Program-made: the position numbers and the translations under genes
DNA from: Thermoflexales bacterium
GTDB taxonomy: Bacteria; Chloroflexota; Anaerolineae; Fen-1058
Reading direction: 5' to 3'
DNA length: 11,574 nt
NCBI GenBank assembly: GCA_017882055.1
Contig: JADGQE010000082.1
Location: forward strand, 1-11,574
The notes under the pieces: generated by a model
The model's database searches: none
Told to the model about the DNA's origin: nothing
What the model saw: only the letters and a program-made list of their open reading frames with translations
Shown here: one piece after another, positions 1 through 6,509 of the stretch
Layout: every line of letters starts with the position of its first letter
Numbering within the stretch: the first letter of the stretch is position 1

Positions 1-1
1 G

Positions 2-418
2 CGACCGACGCGCACACCGCTGCCGACCGAGACATCCACGCCCTCGATCACCCCTACACCTACCGAGGATATGTGCAAGACGCTCAAACTTCTGGGTCCG
101 CCCATCGGTACGAAATACTTCCAATACGATATTGTGACACTCGCCTGGACATTCGGCCGGCCGCTCGCGCCTGGCGAACATTTCGACGTCTTGCTCGATC
201 CGCCGGCTGCCGGCATGGGGTCGATTGGCTGGGCCGATGTGACTAATCCTAAGAACAAGAATTGTGGTCAGTATTGCCAATATGATGTGGGCATCAATGG
301 CATTTATCCTGGCGGCCGCTTCATTTGGACGATCGGCTTAATTAAGGAAGGCAAAAAACCGGGCGATAAGACGACGCAGGTTTGCCCTTCGCCGGCTGCC
401 TTCTACTTCGAACACTGA
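2..418 (+). CDS. PT-rich surface protein, C-terminal part (5' end outside window)
   Basis: The reading frame is open from base 2, so the ATG at 71 is probably internal. The first 23 visible codons encode a Pro/Thr/Ser-rich linker (ending TPTPTED) like the stalks of the next two genes. About 115 residues follow that look like a beta-sandwich (Ig or fibronectin-like) domain: an opening LLGPP..GT segment, alternating hydrophobic strands with VTLAWTFGRPLAPGEHFDVLL, then a Cys-containing stretch (C..YC) and a PGGRFIWTIGLIKEG strand. Four cysteines could make extracellular disulfides. The stop lies 6 bases before the next gene, so these are probably co-transcribed. No LPXTG signal or hydrophobic C-tail is present, so it is not an obvious sortase substrate. 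By analogy with its neighbours it probably has an N-terminal membrane anchor upstream of the window. Exact function unknown. Confidence 0.75.
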   Translation, partial: RPTRTPLPTETSTPSITPTPTEDMCKTLKLLGPPIGTKYFQYDIVTLAWTFGRPLAPGEHFDVLLDPPAAGMGSIGWADVTNPKNKNCGQYCQYDVGINGIYPGGRFIWTIGLIKEGKKPGDKTTQVCPSPAAFYFEH

Positions 419-424
419 TCGGAA

Positions 425-1114
425 ATGATGAATCGCGATCAACTCTATAATCAATTGGCCCTGCTCAGTCTGATACTGACCGTAGCGCTGGTGGCGTGCT
501 ATTTGTTGATCTTTCTGATCAAGCCTTTCAAGCCGAGTACGGCGCCGGGCGCTATCGCTCAAGGGCCGACCGCCGCGCCAACGCCGACACTGGTATCGAC
601 CTGGACACCAACGCCGGCGCCCCCTACTCCGACACCGCGTGCGACGTTCACGCCGTCCAAACCGGCGACTGTCCGGCCGACCCTGGCCCCGAGTGTGTCG
701 CCCACGCCGACGATCAATCCGCTCATCCCCACGCGCTCGCCTTATAAGTACACGGCCAGCCAGCCGATCCTCGTGCCCGATAAATACGGCGCGGCTTGCG
801 GCAATTGGGGAGGTATCGGTGGTCAGGTGTTCAACATCGACGGTTCACCGTTGAAGGGCATCAGCGTGGTTGGCTGGGGCGGGCCGGTGGCCGAGCAGAA
901 TAAGCTGGTCTTTGTGTCCGGCAGTCAAAATCGTATCAATAAATTCTACGGCGGTGACGGCGCGTATGAACTCTATATTGGCGCACCTGGCAACTTTGAT
1001 TTCAATGTCGTTGTTTATGAAAATAGTCAGATGGTCTCTCCGGTTGTTAAAATCAGGATGGTCGATGACTGCGCGCGCGATCTGGTCCTGATCAATTTCC
1101 AGCGGAATCATTAG
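425..1114 (+). CDS. Membrane-anchored PT-rich surface protein (paralogue 1)
   Basis: A 229-residue protein with a single N-terminal transmembrane segment (about residues 11-33, after NRDQLYNQ), a Pro/Thr stalk (about 36-105, repeated TPTP units) and a C-terminal domain (about 108-229). That domain begins YTASQP, contains WGGIGGQVFNIDGSPLKGISV and ends NFQRNH. The GGQV...DGSPLKG pattern resembles carboxypeptidase-regulatory-like beta-sandwich domains, so an extracellular domain held off the membrane is likely. The positively charged, short N-terminus predicts N-in, C-out topology. The next gene is a clear paralogue with the same order of parts and the same NQLALL...ACY anchor, starting 2 bases after this stop. 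Two adjacent ATGs (425 and 428) could both start it; no strong ribosome site is seen. No catalytic motif is visible; the specific role is unknown. Confidence 0.8.
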   Translation: MMNRDQLYNQLALLSLILTVALVACYLLIFLIKPFKPSTAPGAIAQGPTAAPTPTLVSTWTPTPAPPTPTPRATFTPSKPATVRPTLAPSVSPTPTINPLIPTRSPYKYTASQPILVPDKYGAACGNWGGIGGQVFNIDGSPLKGISVVGWGGPVAEQNKLVFVSGSQNRINKFYGGDGAYELYIGAPGNFDFNVVVYENSQMVSPVVKIRMVDDCARDLVLINFQRNH

Positions 1115-1116
1115 CC

Positions 1117-1938
1117 ATGGCGAAAAACCGAATTCGATTGCCCAACCTGTCCCGTGCGGACCGTACAGTAGATTCAGATGAAATGGCAGCGGTCAAAAAA
1201 GATCGAACGCAGCTGTTCAATCAACTGGCGCTGCTGTTTCTCGTTATGACGGCGATCCTGTTGGCCTGTTACGCCTTGATCCTCGCGGTGCCCAATCTGG
1301 TGCCCGCTCAGCTGCGTCCCGTCGCGCAAGTGACGATTATTCTGCCGGCCACCGCGGCGCCATCGATTACGCCGACTTCCACGCGGACGCCGCATCCCAC
1401 TAACACGCCAACAAACACGCCGCTGCCCAGTCCAACTGCGACAGAAACTGTCCCGCCAACATCGACGCCGCTGCCATCGCCGACATTGGTCGGTGGCCGC
1501 AAGGGAACGCCACAATCGTCGCAGACGCCAACTCCGACGAGTACACCCACAGTCGCCGGTACAGCCACGCCGACAAAGTCGCCGCTCAATTACACGGCCG
1601 ATTTGACTTATCAACGCGCGCAACTGTATGGCACCAGTTGGGCGGGAATTGCGGGACTGGTGCTAGATCCCGATCTCAAACATCAACAAAATATCGACGT
1701 GCGCGCCTGGGGTGATCCGCCGCTCGGGCTGGATGGTCAAACCTTACCCTCTGGCACGTTCGTGCAGTACGGTCTATCGGGCTGGCAGTTTACGCTGGGC
1801 GATAAGCCCATGAGCGGTAAATGGCATGTGCAACTCATCGACGAGAAGGGCAGCCCATTATCACCAGTGGTCAACATCGAGATGAACGGCGATCCGAGTT
1901 CCAACCTGGCGTACATCATCTTCGAGCAAAATCATTGA
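1117..1938 (+). CDS. Membrane-anchored PT-rich surface protein (paralogue 2)
   Basis: A 273-residue paralogue of the preceding gene. Residues 28-59 (KKDRTQLFNQLALL, then a hydrophobic span about 37-59 with ACYALI) match the anchor of paralogue 1. The stalk (about 78-157) is longer and rich in TPTPT/TPLPSPT units. The C-terminal domain (about 158-273) begins NYTADL, has WAGIAGLVLDPD, SPLSPVVNIEMN and ends IIFEQNH, aligning by eye with YTASQP, WGGIGGQVFNIDG, SPVVKIRM and INFQRNH of paralogue 1. It has an extra 22-residue basic/acidic N-terminus; an in-frame ATG at 1183 would start exactly where paralogue 1 begins, so the start is uncertain. Probably the last gene of a three-gene operon. Predicted exposed on the cell surface; function unknown. 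Confidence 0.8.
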   Translation: MAKNRIRLPNLSRADRTVDSDEMAAVKKDRTQLFNQLALLFLVMTAILLACYALILAVPNLVPAQLRPVAQVTIILPATAAPSITPTSTRTPHPTNTPTNTPLPSPTATETVPPTSTPLPSPTLVGGRKGTPQSSQTPTPTSTPTVAGTATPTKSPLNYTADLTYQRAQLYGTSWAGIAGLVLDPDLKHQQNIDVRAWGDPPLGLDGQTLPSGTFVQYGLSGWQFTLGDKPMSGKWHVQLIDEKGSPLSPVVNIEMNGDPSSNLAYIIFEQNH

Positions 1939-1939
1939 A

Positions 1940-2036
1940 GTCAGAAATCCGCAACACTTGCACTGCACGCACGCCATGCCCGCCACGATGCGGCGGTGGC
2001 GCGCCAGGCGAGTGCAGGTGTCAGAAATCAGAAATC
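1940..2036. repeat. Hairpin unit bracketed by 10-bp direct repeats
   Basis: GTCAGAAATC occurs at 1940-1949 and again at 2020-2029, followed by a further AGAAATC (2030-2036). Between the copies is an inverted repeat: CACTTGCACT (1955-1964) pairs over 10 positions (one G-U) with AGTGCAGGTG (2011-2020), and an inner stem CGCCAC (1981-1986) pairs with GTGGCG (1996-2001). It begins two bases after the stop of the third PT-rich gene. It could be a REP/MITE-like mobile repeat, or serve as transcription terminator for the surface-protein operon; there is no T-run to favour the latter. Confidence 0.5.
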
Positions 2037-2183
2037 TAAAATGTTCTTCCATCCACCCCGTTAACTCTTACAGCTTCTTGAACTAGCCTCGCCTGGCAGC
2101 TGCGCCCGCGCGCCGCCTTGTCTTTAGTGTTGGACTGTGGCTGTTTGTTTCGAGTTCATCGGCTAAGGACAAGGAGATAAATC

Positions 2184-2523
2184 ATGTTTGCGAAAATCAA
2201 GCAGTGGCGCGGCCCGCTGTGGTTCGTTGCCATCCTCTACGCGGTTGAGCTGCTCGACGAGCTGATCTATGGCCTGCATGGTGCAGTCCTGCCATTCCTC
2301 AAAAACGACTTCGCACTGACTTACGCGCAGGTCGGTTTGCTGTCCACGTTTCCGGCTCTGATCGCATTGACCGGTGAGCCGATCGTCGGTCTGCTGGGCG
2401 ACACGCGCTATCGACGGGCGCTTGCCGGTGATTCTGGGCGGCATCGCAGACGTGATCGGTTTGCAGGCGGCGATGTGGCTGCTGGCGATCGGGCCGGTGG
2501 CGTTAATCAGCGGCGTACGATGA
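2184..2523 (+). pseudogene. MFS transporter remnant with large internal deletion
   Basis: A strong ribosome site (AAGGAG, 2171-2176, 7 bases before ATG) precedes about 75 codons that read as the start of a major facilitator transporter: a first membrane helix ending in AVELLDELIYG, the second with GLLSTFPALIAL, then GEPIVGLLGDTRYRR, which fits MFS motif A between helices 2 and 3. After about base 2420 this frame turns into an Arg/Gly/Asp-rich nonsense tail. The +1 frame instead reads LPVILGGIADVIG followed by a hydrophobic segment and stops with TGA at 2521-2523, as expected for the last helix of an MFS protein. Full-length members are about 390-420 residues; only about 113 codons remain. So the central helices (about 300 codons) are missing and the two ends are out of frame. 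Probably non-functional. Confidence 0.75.
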
Positions 2524-2601
2524 AGGCTCAGTAGATCACAATTTGCTCCCGCTGCGCGCAGCGTGTCAAATCCAGCGAGCATTCTGTGATCTACTGAGGC
2601 T
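2524..2601. repeat. 78-bp element with 17-bp terminal inverted repeats
   Basis: Left arm 2524-2540 and right arm 2585-2601 are reverse complements with one mismatch (core CTCAGTAGATCACA against TGTGATCTACTGAG is perfect). The interior holds a perfect 14-bp palindrome, CGCTGCGCGCAGCG (2550-2563), flanked by ATTTG and CAAAT. The whole unit can fold as a cruciform. It starts immediately after the TGA of the MFS remnant. It may be a small non-autonomous mobile repeat (MITE/REP-like) or a terminator; no T-run follows. Confidence 0.65.
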
Positions 2602-2703
2602 ATAGACATTCAGATAAAGAATGAGAAACCCGCCTTACGGTTTAGCCTATTTTATAGGGTTTGGTTGCGCTTGATTTCTCAATCATTATCTGACGATCTA
2701 TAG
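2600..2703. repeat. 104-bp inverted repeat abutting the holB stop
   Basis: Arms 2600-2628 and 2675-2703 are imperfect reverse complements over 29 bases. CTATAGA pairs with TCTATAG, three bases mismatch, then 19 bases (TCAGATAAAGAATGAGAAA on the left) pair with two mismatches. The right arm ends exactly at the base before the holB stop codon, and the left arm overlaps by two bases the neighbouring 78-bp element. It could terminate transcription from both sides of this convergent boundary, or be a second miniature element inserted beside the first. Confidence 0.55.
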
Positions 2704-3693
2704 TTAGATCGAGGCGAGGTGCGGGAAATCGAGCAGCAATACTTCAACCACTAAGCGCGGCACGGCGTTACGATCGATTTGCCATAGGGCGCGTCCGCAG
2801 GCTTCGGCAGCGGCGCTGGCCTGGCCTACGTCGAGGTGCGTGGCAAGCGATTGAATCTGCGCAGCGCGATCGACATTGACCAGTTCGGCGTTGCTGCCGC
2901 TGGCCGCCAGCATCACGTCGCGCCACCACGTCCGCCATAAATCGATAGCGTCGCGGGCGTGATCTTCTTTGCGCGTGATGGCTTCGGCATAGGCGAAGCG
3001 TGCGCCGCGATTGCTCTTCAGCAAAACGATCAGATCGTCGAGCCGCCTGGCGCGCGTATCCAGGATCGAGTTATCGCTTGCCGCGGTGACGGCCCAACCT
3101 AATCGGCCGCCGGACAGATGCGCCAGCAAGTTAGCCCGATCGTTTTCGATACGCCACGTTGTGGTCAGGGCCTGGCGCACCTGTGTGATCGTGAGTGGCC
3201 GCAAGGCAATGAGCTGGCAGCGTGAAACGATCGTCGGCAGCAGCAATTCGGGATCGGCGGTTACGACCATCAACACCGCGTAGTCGGGCGGCTCTTCCAG
3301 CGTCTTGAGCAGCGCGTTCTGCGCTTCGGTCGTGGCTACTTCGAATGGGTTGAAGATCGCAACCCGGAAGCGCCCTTCGTTCGGCGAGAGGGCCAGATCG
3401 TGCTGGAGAGCGCGGACCTGATCGATCTTCAAGTGTGCGCCGTCGGGTTCGATCAACTGCACGTCGGGATGTTTGCCGGAGGCGATCAGCTTGCACGATC
3501 GACATTGTCCGCATGGCCGCGCGTCCGCTTCGCAGTTGAGCGCCATCGCCAGCGTGCGGGCCAGCGTCGTTTTACCGATGTGCGCCGGGCCGCTGATCAG
3601 ATAAGCATGGGCCGGGCGGTATTCCGTCGCGGCTTGATCAAGATTGAGTACGGCCCAGGCGTGGCCGATGACGGGCCAGGGATGTGAAGTCAT
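2704..3693 (-). CDS. holB: DNA polymerase III subunit delta' (clamp loader)
   Basis: A 329-residue AAA+ protein of the clamp-loader family; delta' works with delta and tau/gamma to load the beta clamp onto primed DNA. Seen in the sequence: a degenerate Walker A, GPAHIGKTT (about 35-43), a zinc-binding cysteine set C54, C61, C64, C67, the hallmark NALLKTLEEPP (about 126-136) and the sensor-like SRC motif (157-159). The Walker B position reads VAIFNPFEVA instead of the usual acidic DDAD/DEAD-type sequence. This fits the known lack of ATPase activity in delta' and helps separate it from DnaX. Length is normal for HolB. The gene runs convergent with the MFS remnant and divergent from the tRNA. 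The ATG at 3693 sits 7 bases from a perfect -10 box, so the mRNA may be leaderless. Confidence 0.93.
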   Translation of the reverse strand: MTSHPWPVIGHAWAVLNLDQAATEYRPAHAYLISGPAHIGKTTLARTLAMALNCEADARPCGQCRSCKLIASGKHPDVQLIEPDGAHLKIDQVRALQHDLALSPNEGRFRVAIFNPFEVATTEAQNALLKTLEEPPDYAVLMVVTADPELLLPTIVSRCQLIALRPLTITQVRQALTTTWRIENDRANLLAHLSGGRLGWAVTAASDNSILDTRARRLDDLIVLLKSNRGARFAYAEAITRKEDHARDAIDLWRTWWRDVMLAASGSNAELVNVDRAAQIQSLATHLDVGQASAAAEACGRALWQIDRNAVPRLVVEVLLLDFPHLASI

Positions 3694-3699
3694 GGAGCG

Positions 3700-3708
3700 A
3701 TTATACCA
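3700..3708 (-). promoter_or_regulatory. Extended -10 promoter of holB (probably leaderless)
   Basis: On the minus strand the sequence reads TGGTATAAT: a consensus -10 (3700-3705) preceded by the TGn extension (3706-3708). A weak -35 candidate TTGAGC lies 19 bases upstream. Only six bases separate the -10 from the holB ATG, so transcription should start at or next to the A of the start codon. No ribosome site is present, in agreement with a leaderless message. Confidence 0.6.
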
Positions 3709-3738
3709 ATGATCAATGAACCATGCTCAATGATCAAT
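3707..3738. repeat. Duplicated CAATGATCAAT between divergent promoters
   Basis: The 11-mer CAATGATCAAT occurs at 3707-3717 and 3728-3738, 21 bases apart (two helical turns). Each copy contains the palindrome TGATCA. The pair lies between the holB -10 box and the tRNA -35 box. It may be an operator pair or just a short repeat; no regulator is known. Confidence 0.35.
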
Positions 3739-3745
3739 TGGGCAG

Positions 3746-3774
3746 TTGACCACTTTGCCCTTGCCAGGTATAAT
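3746..3774 (+). promoter_or_regulatory. Sigma-70-type promoter of tRNA-Val
   Basis: TTGACC (3746-3751, five of six bases of the -35 consensus) and TATAAT (3769-3774, perfect -10) are separated by 17 bases. The expected start point, near 3781, is about five bases before the mature tRNA 5' end. Position, spacing and sequence agree well. Confidence 0.85.
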
Positions 3775-3785
3775 AAAAACACTTC

Positions 3786-3859
3786 GGGCGGTTAGCTCAG
3801 CTGGTTAGAGCACTCGGTTGACATCCGAGAGGTCGTAGGTTCGAGCCCTATACCGCCCA
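3786..3859 (+). tRNA. tRNA-Val(GAC)
   Basis: Full cloverleaf by eye: acceptor GGGCGGT (3786-3792) with ACCGCCC (3852-3858); D arm GCTC...GAGC; anticodon stem CTCGG (3813-3817) with CCGAG (3825-3829) and loop TTGACAT, giving anticodon GAC at 3820-3822, which reads Val codon GUC; T arm GTAGG (3835-3839) with CCTAT (3847-3851), one G-U pair, loop TTCGAGC. Discriminator base is A. The 3' CCA is not encoded and must be added after transcription. Confidence 0.96.
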
Positions 3860-3901
3860 CTGGCAATGGCCGCGGAGGCGCGGGTAGATCCCCTGGCGCG
3901 A

Positions 3902-3930
3902 CCGCGGCATTTTTATGCCCGCGGAATTTT
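3902..3930 (+). terminator. Probable terminator or attenuator after tRNA-Val
   Basis: CCGCGGCAT (3902-3910) pairs with ATGCCCGCGG (3915-3924), with one bulged C and a TTTT loop, giving a strong GC-rich hairpin followed by AATTTT. It lies 43 bases past the tRNA and 22 before the histidine kinase start. It could end the tRNA transcript or lower read-through into the kinase gene. No separate promoter for the kinase is evident to me. Confidence 0.5.
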
Positions 3931-3951
3931 CCTCGACGGAGTTGCGGCGGC

Positions 3952-5670
3952 ATGCGGTCTTCGTCATCTCGAAGTTCACAAATTGACTGGCTGCTCAGCG
4001 CCCTGCGGTGGGTGCTGCTGGCAAGCGTCGTACTCGTCATCTGGATCAATGCCGGACGGGTGCAGCCCCTCGAACTTTTGGGGAGATCGTTACCGCCGCT
4101 GTTGGCTGCGGTAGCTTACAATCTCATTGTAATGGTCCTGCTAGTCTTCGAGGTGCGTGTCCGCCTGCTGCCGTGGGTCAGTTTGATCTTAGATACCTTC
4201 CTGTCCATCGCCTTCCTCTATGTTTCTGGTGGCGTCACCAGTCCGCTCTTGTATATTAGTCTGTTTCCAATCCTCAATGCCGCATTACGTTTCAACCTGC
4301 TCGTCAACGTGCTGGTAACCGGCGTGCTCTGTGCCGCATCCCTGGTCCTGACTGGCTCCGCGCCCATGGCCGCCGTGCCCAACCTCACGATCATGATCAT
4401 GACCGCGTTCGTCGCCGGAACGATCGGTAGCAGCCTCCGCAAGCTCAGCACAGAAGCCCGGCGCGCCGAAGAAGATAACGAGCTGCACCACCTGCGATCG
4501 ACCCGCGAACAGGCCCGCGCCATCTTCGAGATGGCCAGCACTTTGAGTGCCACCCTCAATTATCAGCGCATTCTCGATGCCGTGCTGGATGTCAGCGTCC
4601 TCGGCCTCAAAGAGATCGGGCCGAGTTCAACCCGCATGGTCAGCCTGGTGCTGCTGCTGGCCGGCAATGATCTCAACGTCGCCGCTTCGCGTCATCTGAC
4701 GGTCCGCGATGAACAACTGTCGGTCAAGATGAACAATGGCGCGCTGTCCAAAACCCTGGCCAGCGCCGAGCCGGTGATCTGTGACGATCCGGCCCATGAT
4801 CCCGAACTAACCACTTACTCCGCGCTGCATCGTTGCCAGGTGGCCGTGTGTGTGCCGCTGCGGGCCGGCTTCGAGAATTATGGCGTGGCGGTCTTCGCCA
4901 GCCCCGATCCGGCCATGTTCACGCCCGACAACATCGACGTCTTAATGGCCGTCTGCAATCAAGCCATCATTGCGCTGCAAAACGCGCAGCTGTTCGCCAG
5001 CCTGCAGGCCGAGAAAGCCCACATCGTCGAGATTGAAGAAGACGCCCGCAAGAAATTGGCGCGCGATCTGCACGATGGGCCGACCCAGAGCGTCGCAGCC
5101 ATTGCCATGCGCATCAACTACACTCGCACGCTGCTGCAGCGCGAACCGCTCCGGGTGCCGGAAGAACTGGAGAAGATCGAGAATCTGGCGCGCAGCACCA
5201 CCAAAGAAATTCGCCAGATGCTGTTTACGTTGAGGCCGCTCATCCTTGAATCGCAGGGTTTGAAAGCCGCACTCGAAACCCTGGTGCAAAAATTGCACGA
5301 CGCCGATCCCAATCTCGAGGTCCATCTCGAACTGGATGATCAAGTCGAGAAGCTGGACAAAGATGCGCAAGGCATGACGTTCTACGTCGTCGAAGAGGCA
5401 GTCGGCAACGCGCGCAAACACGCCGAAGCGAAGAATGTCTGGGTTCGCACTTACTCGGACGGCGAAAGCTACATCGTCGAGGTCAAAGATGACGGCAAAG
5501 GCTTCGACGTCGCCAAAGTTCAATCCAACTACGATAAGCGCGGCAGTCTGGGCATGATCAACATGCACGAACGGGCTGAAGTGTTGAAGGCCAAACTGTC
5601 GATCGCGTCCGCCATGGGGCAGGGCACGCGGGTGTCCATGCGGATTCCAATCGACCGAGTCCAGTCGTGA
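3952..5670 (+). CDS. Membrane GAF-domain sensor histidine kinase, NarL/DegS type
   Basis: 572 residues. Order of parts: six likely transmembrane segments (about 14-158), a short charged coil (162-190), a GAF-like domain (about 190-345), a HisKA_3 dimerisation/phosphoacceptor domain with KLARDLHDGPTQS, in which His374 is the predicted phosphorylated residue, and a C-terminal HATPase_c domain. In the last, the N-box is EEAVGNARKH (481-490), the G1 box DDGKGFD (513-519) and the G2 box GSLGMINM (531-538). Members of this class phosphorylate LuxR/NarL-type response regulators. No response regulator is in the window, so the partner is elsewhere. The signal sensed is unknown; the membrane part lacks a large external loop. 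GGAG at 3938-3941, 10 bases before the ATG, supports the start. The stop overlaps the start of the next gene (GTGA). Confidence 0.92.
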   Translation: MRSSSSRSSQIDWLLSALRWVLLASVVLVIWINAGRVQPLELLGRSLPPLLAAVAYNLIVMVLLVFEVRVRLLPWVSLILDTFLSIAFLYVSGGVTSPLLYISLFPILNAALRFNLLVNVLVTGVLCAASLVLTGSAPMAAVPNLTIMIMTAFVAGTIGSSLRKLSTEARRAEEDNELHHLRSTREQARAIFEMASTLSATLNYQRILDAVLDVSVLGLKEIGPSSTRMVSLVLLLAGNDLNVAASRHLTVRDEQLSVKMNNGALSKTLASAEPVICDDPAHDPELTTYSALHRCQVAVCVPLRAGFENYGVAVFASPDPAMFTPDNIDVLMAVCNQAIIALQNAQLFASLQAEKAHIVEIEEDARKKLARDLHDGPTQSVAAIAMRINYTRTLLQREPLRVPEELEKIENLARSTTKEIRQMLFTLRPLILESQGLKAALETLVQKLHDADPNLEVHLELDDQVEKLDKDAQGMTFYVVEEAVGNARKHAEAKNVWVRTYSDGESYIVEVKDDGKGFDVAKVQSNYDKRGSLGMINMHERAEVLKAKLSIASAMGQGTRVSMRIPIDRVQS

Positions 5671-6437
5671 GCGACAACCAACTGCTGCCCGCCATCTGGA
5701 TACTCGCCTCCATGGTGGTGGCTGTGCTCGTGACGTTGTTCTTCAGCCGGGCACGCGCCGATCACTTTCGTTCCACACTGGCAGGCCGCGCCGCCGAACA
5801 AGTCGGGCGATTGATCTACTTCGTCGGCGTGCCTTACGCGGCGCTGTTGGCCCAATCGATTTCCACGGTCGATGCGGGGGTCACCGGCACCACCGGGCCG
5901 ATCCTCGGCTGGTCTTCGGCCGATTGGCTGCGCCAGTTGAGCAGCGGATTGATCATCGGCCTGTTGGCGCTGATCCCGATCGGTCTCGCCGCCCGGCAAA
6001 TGGCCCGCGCCCCGCACAGCGCACCGCTGGGCGTGGATGTTCGATCGGCCGGCGCGATCCTGATCGATGCCGCTTACGCCGAGATCCATTGGGCCTTTTA
6101 TCGCACTGCGCCGCTCATTGTACTGGGCGACGTGTATCCGGCCACGCTGATCGGACTGGGGTTTGTTGGCGTTGAAATGTTGGTCGCCATCATCCGCCAC
6201 GGCCTGGGCACGGAGCCGGAGGAAATTCAATCGTGGATTGGACAAGCGCTGCTGCTGGCGATGAGCGCCACCCTGTTCATCCTGACGCGCAACTTGTGGT
6301 TGATCGTCGCGCTCCATCTCAGCGTCGAATTGACGTTGAATGCCTGGGCCACTCGCCTGGCGGCGCGCAGCGCCCCATGGCCCGCCGTACCCGGCGAGCC
6401 TGAAGCGCCTGTGCTCGACGACAAACTGCTGACTTGA
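5667..6437 (+). CDS. Polytopic membrane protein, weakly CPBP-like
   Basis: 256 residues starting with GTG that shares four bases with the kinase stop, so translation is probably coupled. About seven hydrophobic segments are seen (near 8-26, 43-62, 92-109, 130-145, 150-176, 190-207, 208-222). Two spots recall the CPBP/Abi intramembrane protease family: AYAEIHWAFYR (137-146; E139, H141, R146) and the helix LWLIVALHLSVELTLNAW with H217 and N225. The spacing differs from the usual EExxxR and HxxxN motifs, so either a divergent CPBP member or a non-catalytic relative is possible. Its tight linkage to the kinase suggests it takes part in, or is controlled by, the same signalling unit. The C-terminal 25 residues are cytoplasm-type, Pro/acid rich. 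Confidence 0.75.
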   Translation: MSDNQLLPAIWILASMVVAVLVTLFFSRARADHFRSTLAGRAAEQVGRLIYFVGVPYAALLAQSISTVDAGVTGTTGPILGWSSADWLRQLSSGLIIGLLALIPIGLAARQMARAPHSAPLGVDVRSAGAILIDAAYAEIHWAFYRTAPLIVLGDVYPATLIGLGFVGVEMLVAIIRHGLGTEPEEIQSWIGQALLLAMSATLFILTRNLWLIVALHLSVELTLNAWATRLAARSAPWPAVPGEPEAPVLDDKLLT

Positions 6438-6441
6438 TCGA

Positions 6442-6476
6442 AAGAAGCCTGGTCTCTATTAGAGACCAGGCTTCTT
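6442..6476. terminator. Bidirectional hairpin terminator between convergent genes
   Basis: AAGAAGCCTGGTCTC (6442-6456) and GAGACCAGGCTTCTT (6462-6476) are perfect reverse complements with a 5-base TATTA loop. It lies 4 bases after the stop of the membrane-protein gene and 33 bases from the stop of the opposing small gene. The stem base is A-rich on the left and T-rich on the right, so it could act in both directions, though the U-tract is short. Confidence 0.85.
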
Positions 6477-6509
6477 CAATTGATGGCGTAATCTGCCGTC
6501 GATTTATCG

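Noticed and set aside
1174..1623. Minus-strand open frame across the Pro/Thr linker
   Set aside because: Arg/Gly/Val-rich translation is just the antisense of the ACG/CCG repeats of the stalk.
2..1938. PT-rich proteins as substrates of the sortase in this window
   Set aside because: None has an LPXTG-like motif with a hydrophobic, basic C-tail; the two complete ones are anchored by an N-terminal helix.
2163..2609. Minus-strand open frame (148 codons) opposite the MFS remnant
   Set aside because: It runs through both the transporter ends and the inverted repeat and shows no domain; the plus strand explains the coding signal.
2524..2703. Remnant of a full insertion sequence
   Set aside because: The intervals between arms are too short and encode no transposase fragment.
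3786..3859. tRNA as an integration site for an island
   Set aside because: I found no repeat of the tRNA 3' end elsewhere in the window and no integrase; the AT-rich cassette is far away, next to murJ.
4942..5568. Minus-strand open frame opposite the histidine kinase domain
   Set aside because: Shadow of the kinase core, which has all its signature boxes on the plus strand.
5529..6317. Long minus-strand open frame (262 codons) opposite the kinase end and membrane-protein gene
   Set aside because: Its translation is Gln/Arg/Asp-rich and low in hydrophobic residues, typical of the antisense of a GC-rich membrane-protein gene; the plus-strand genes have clear domains.
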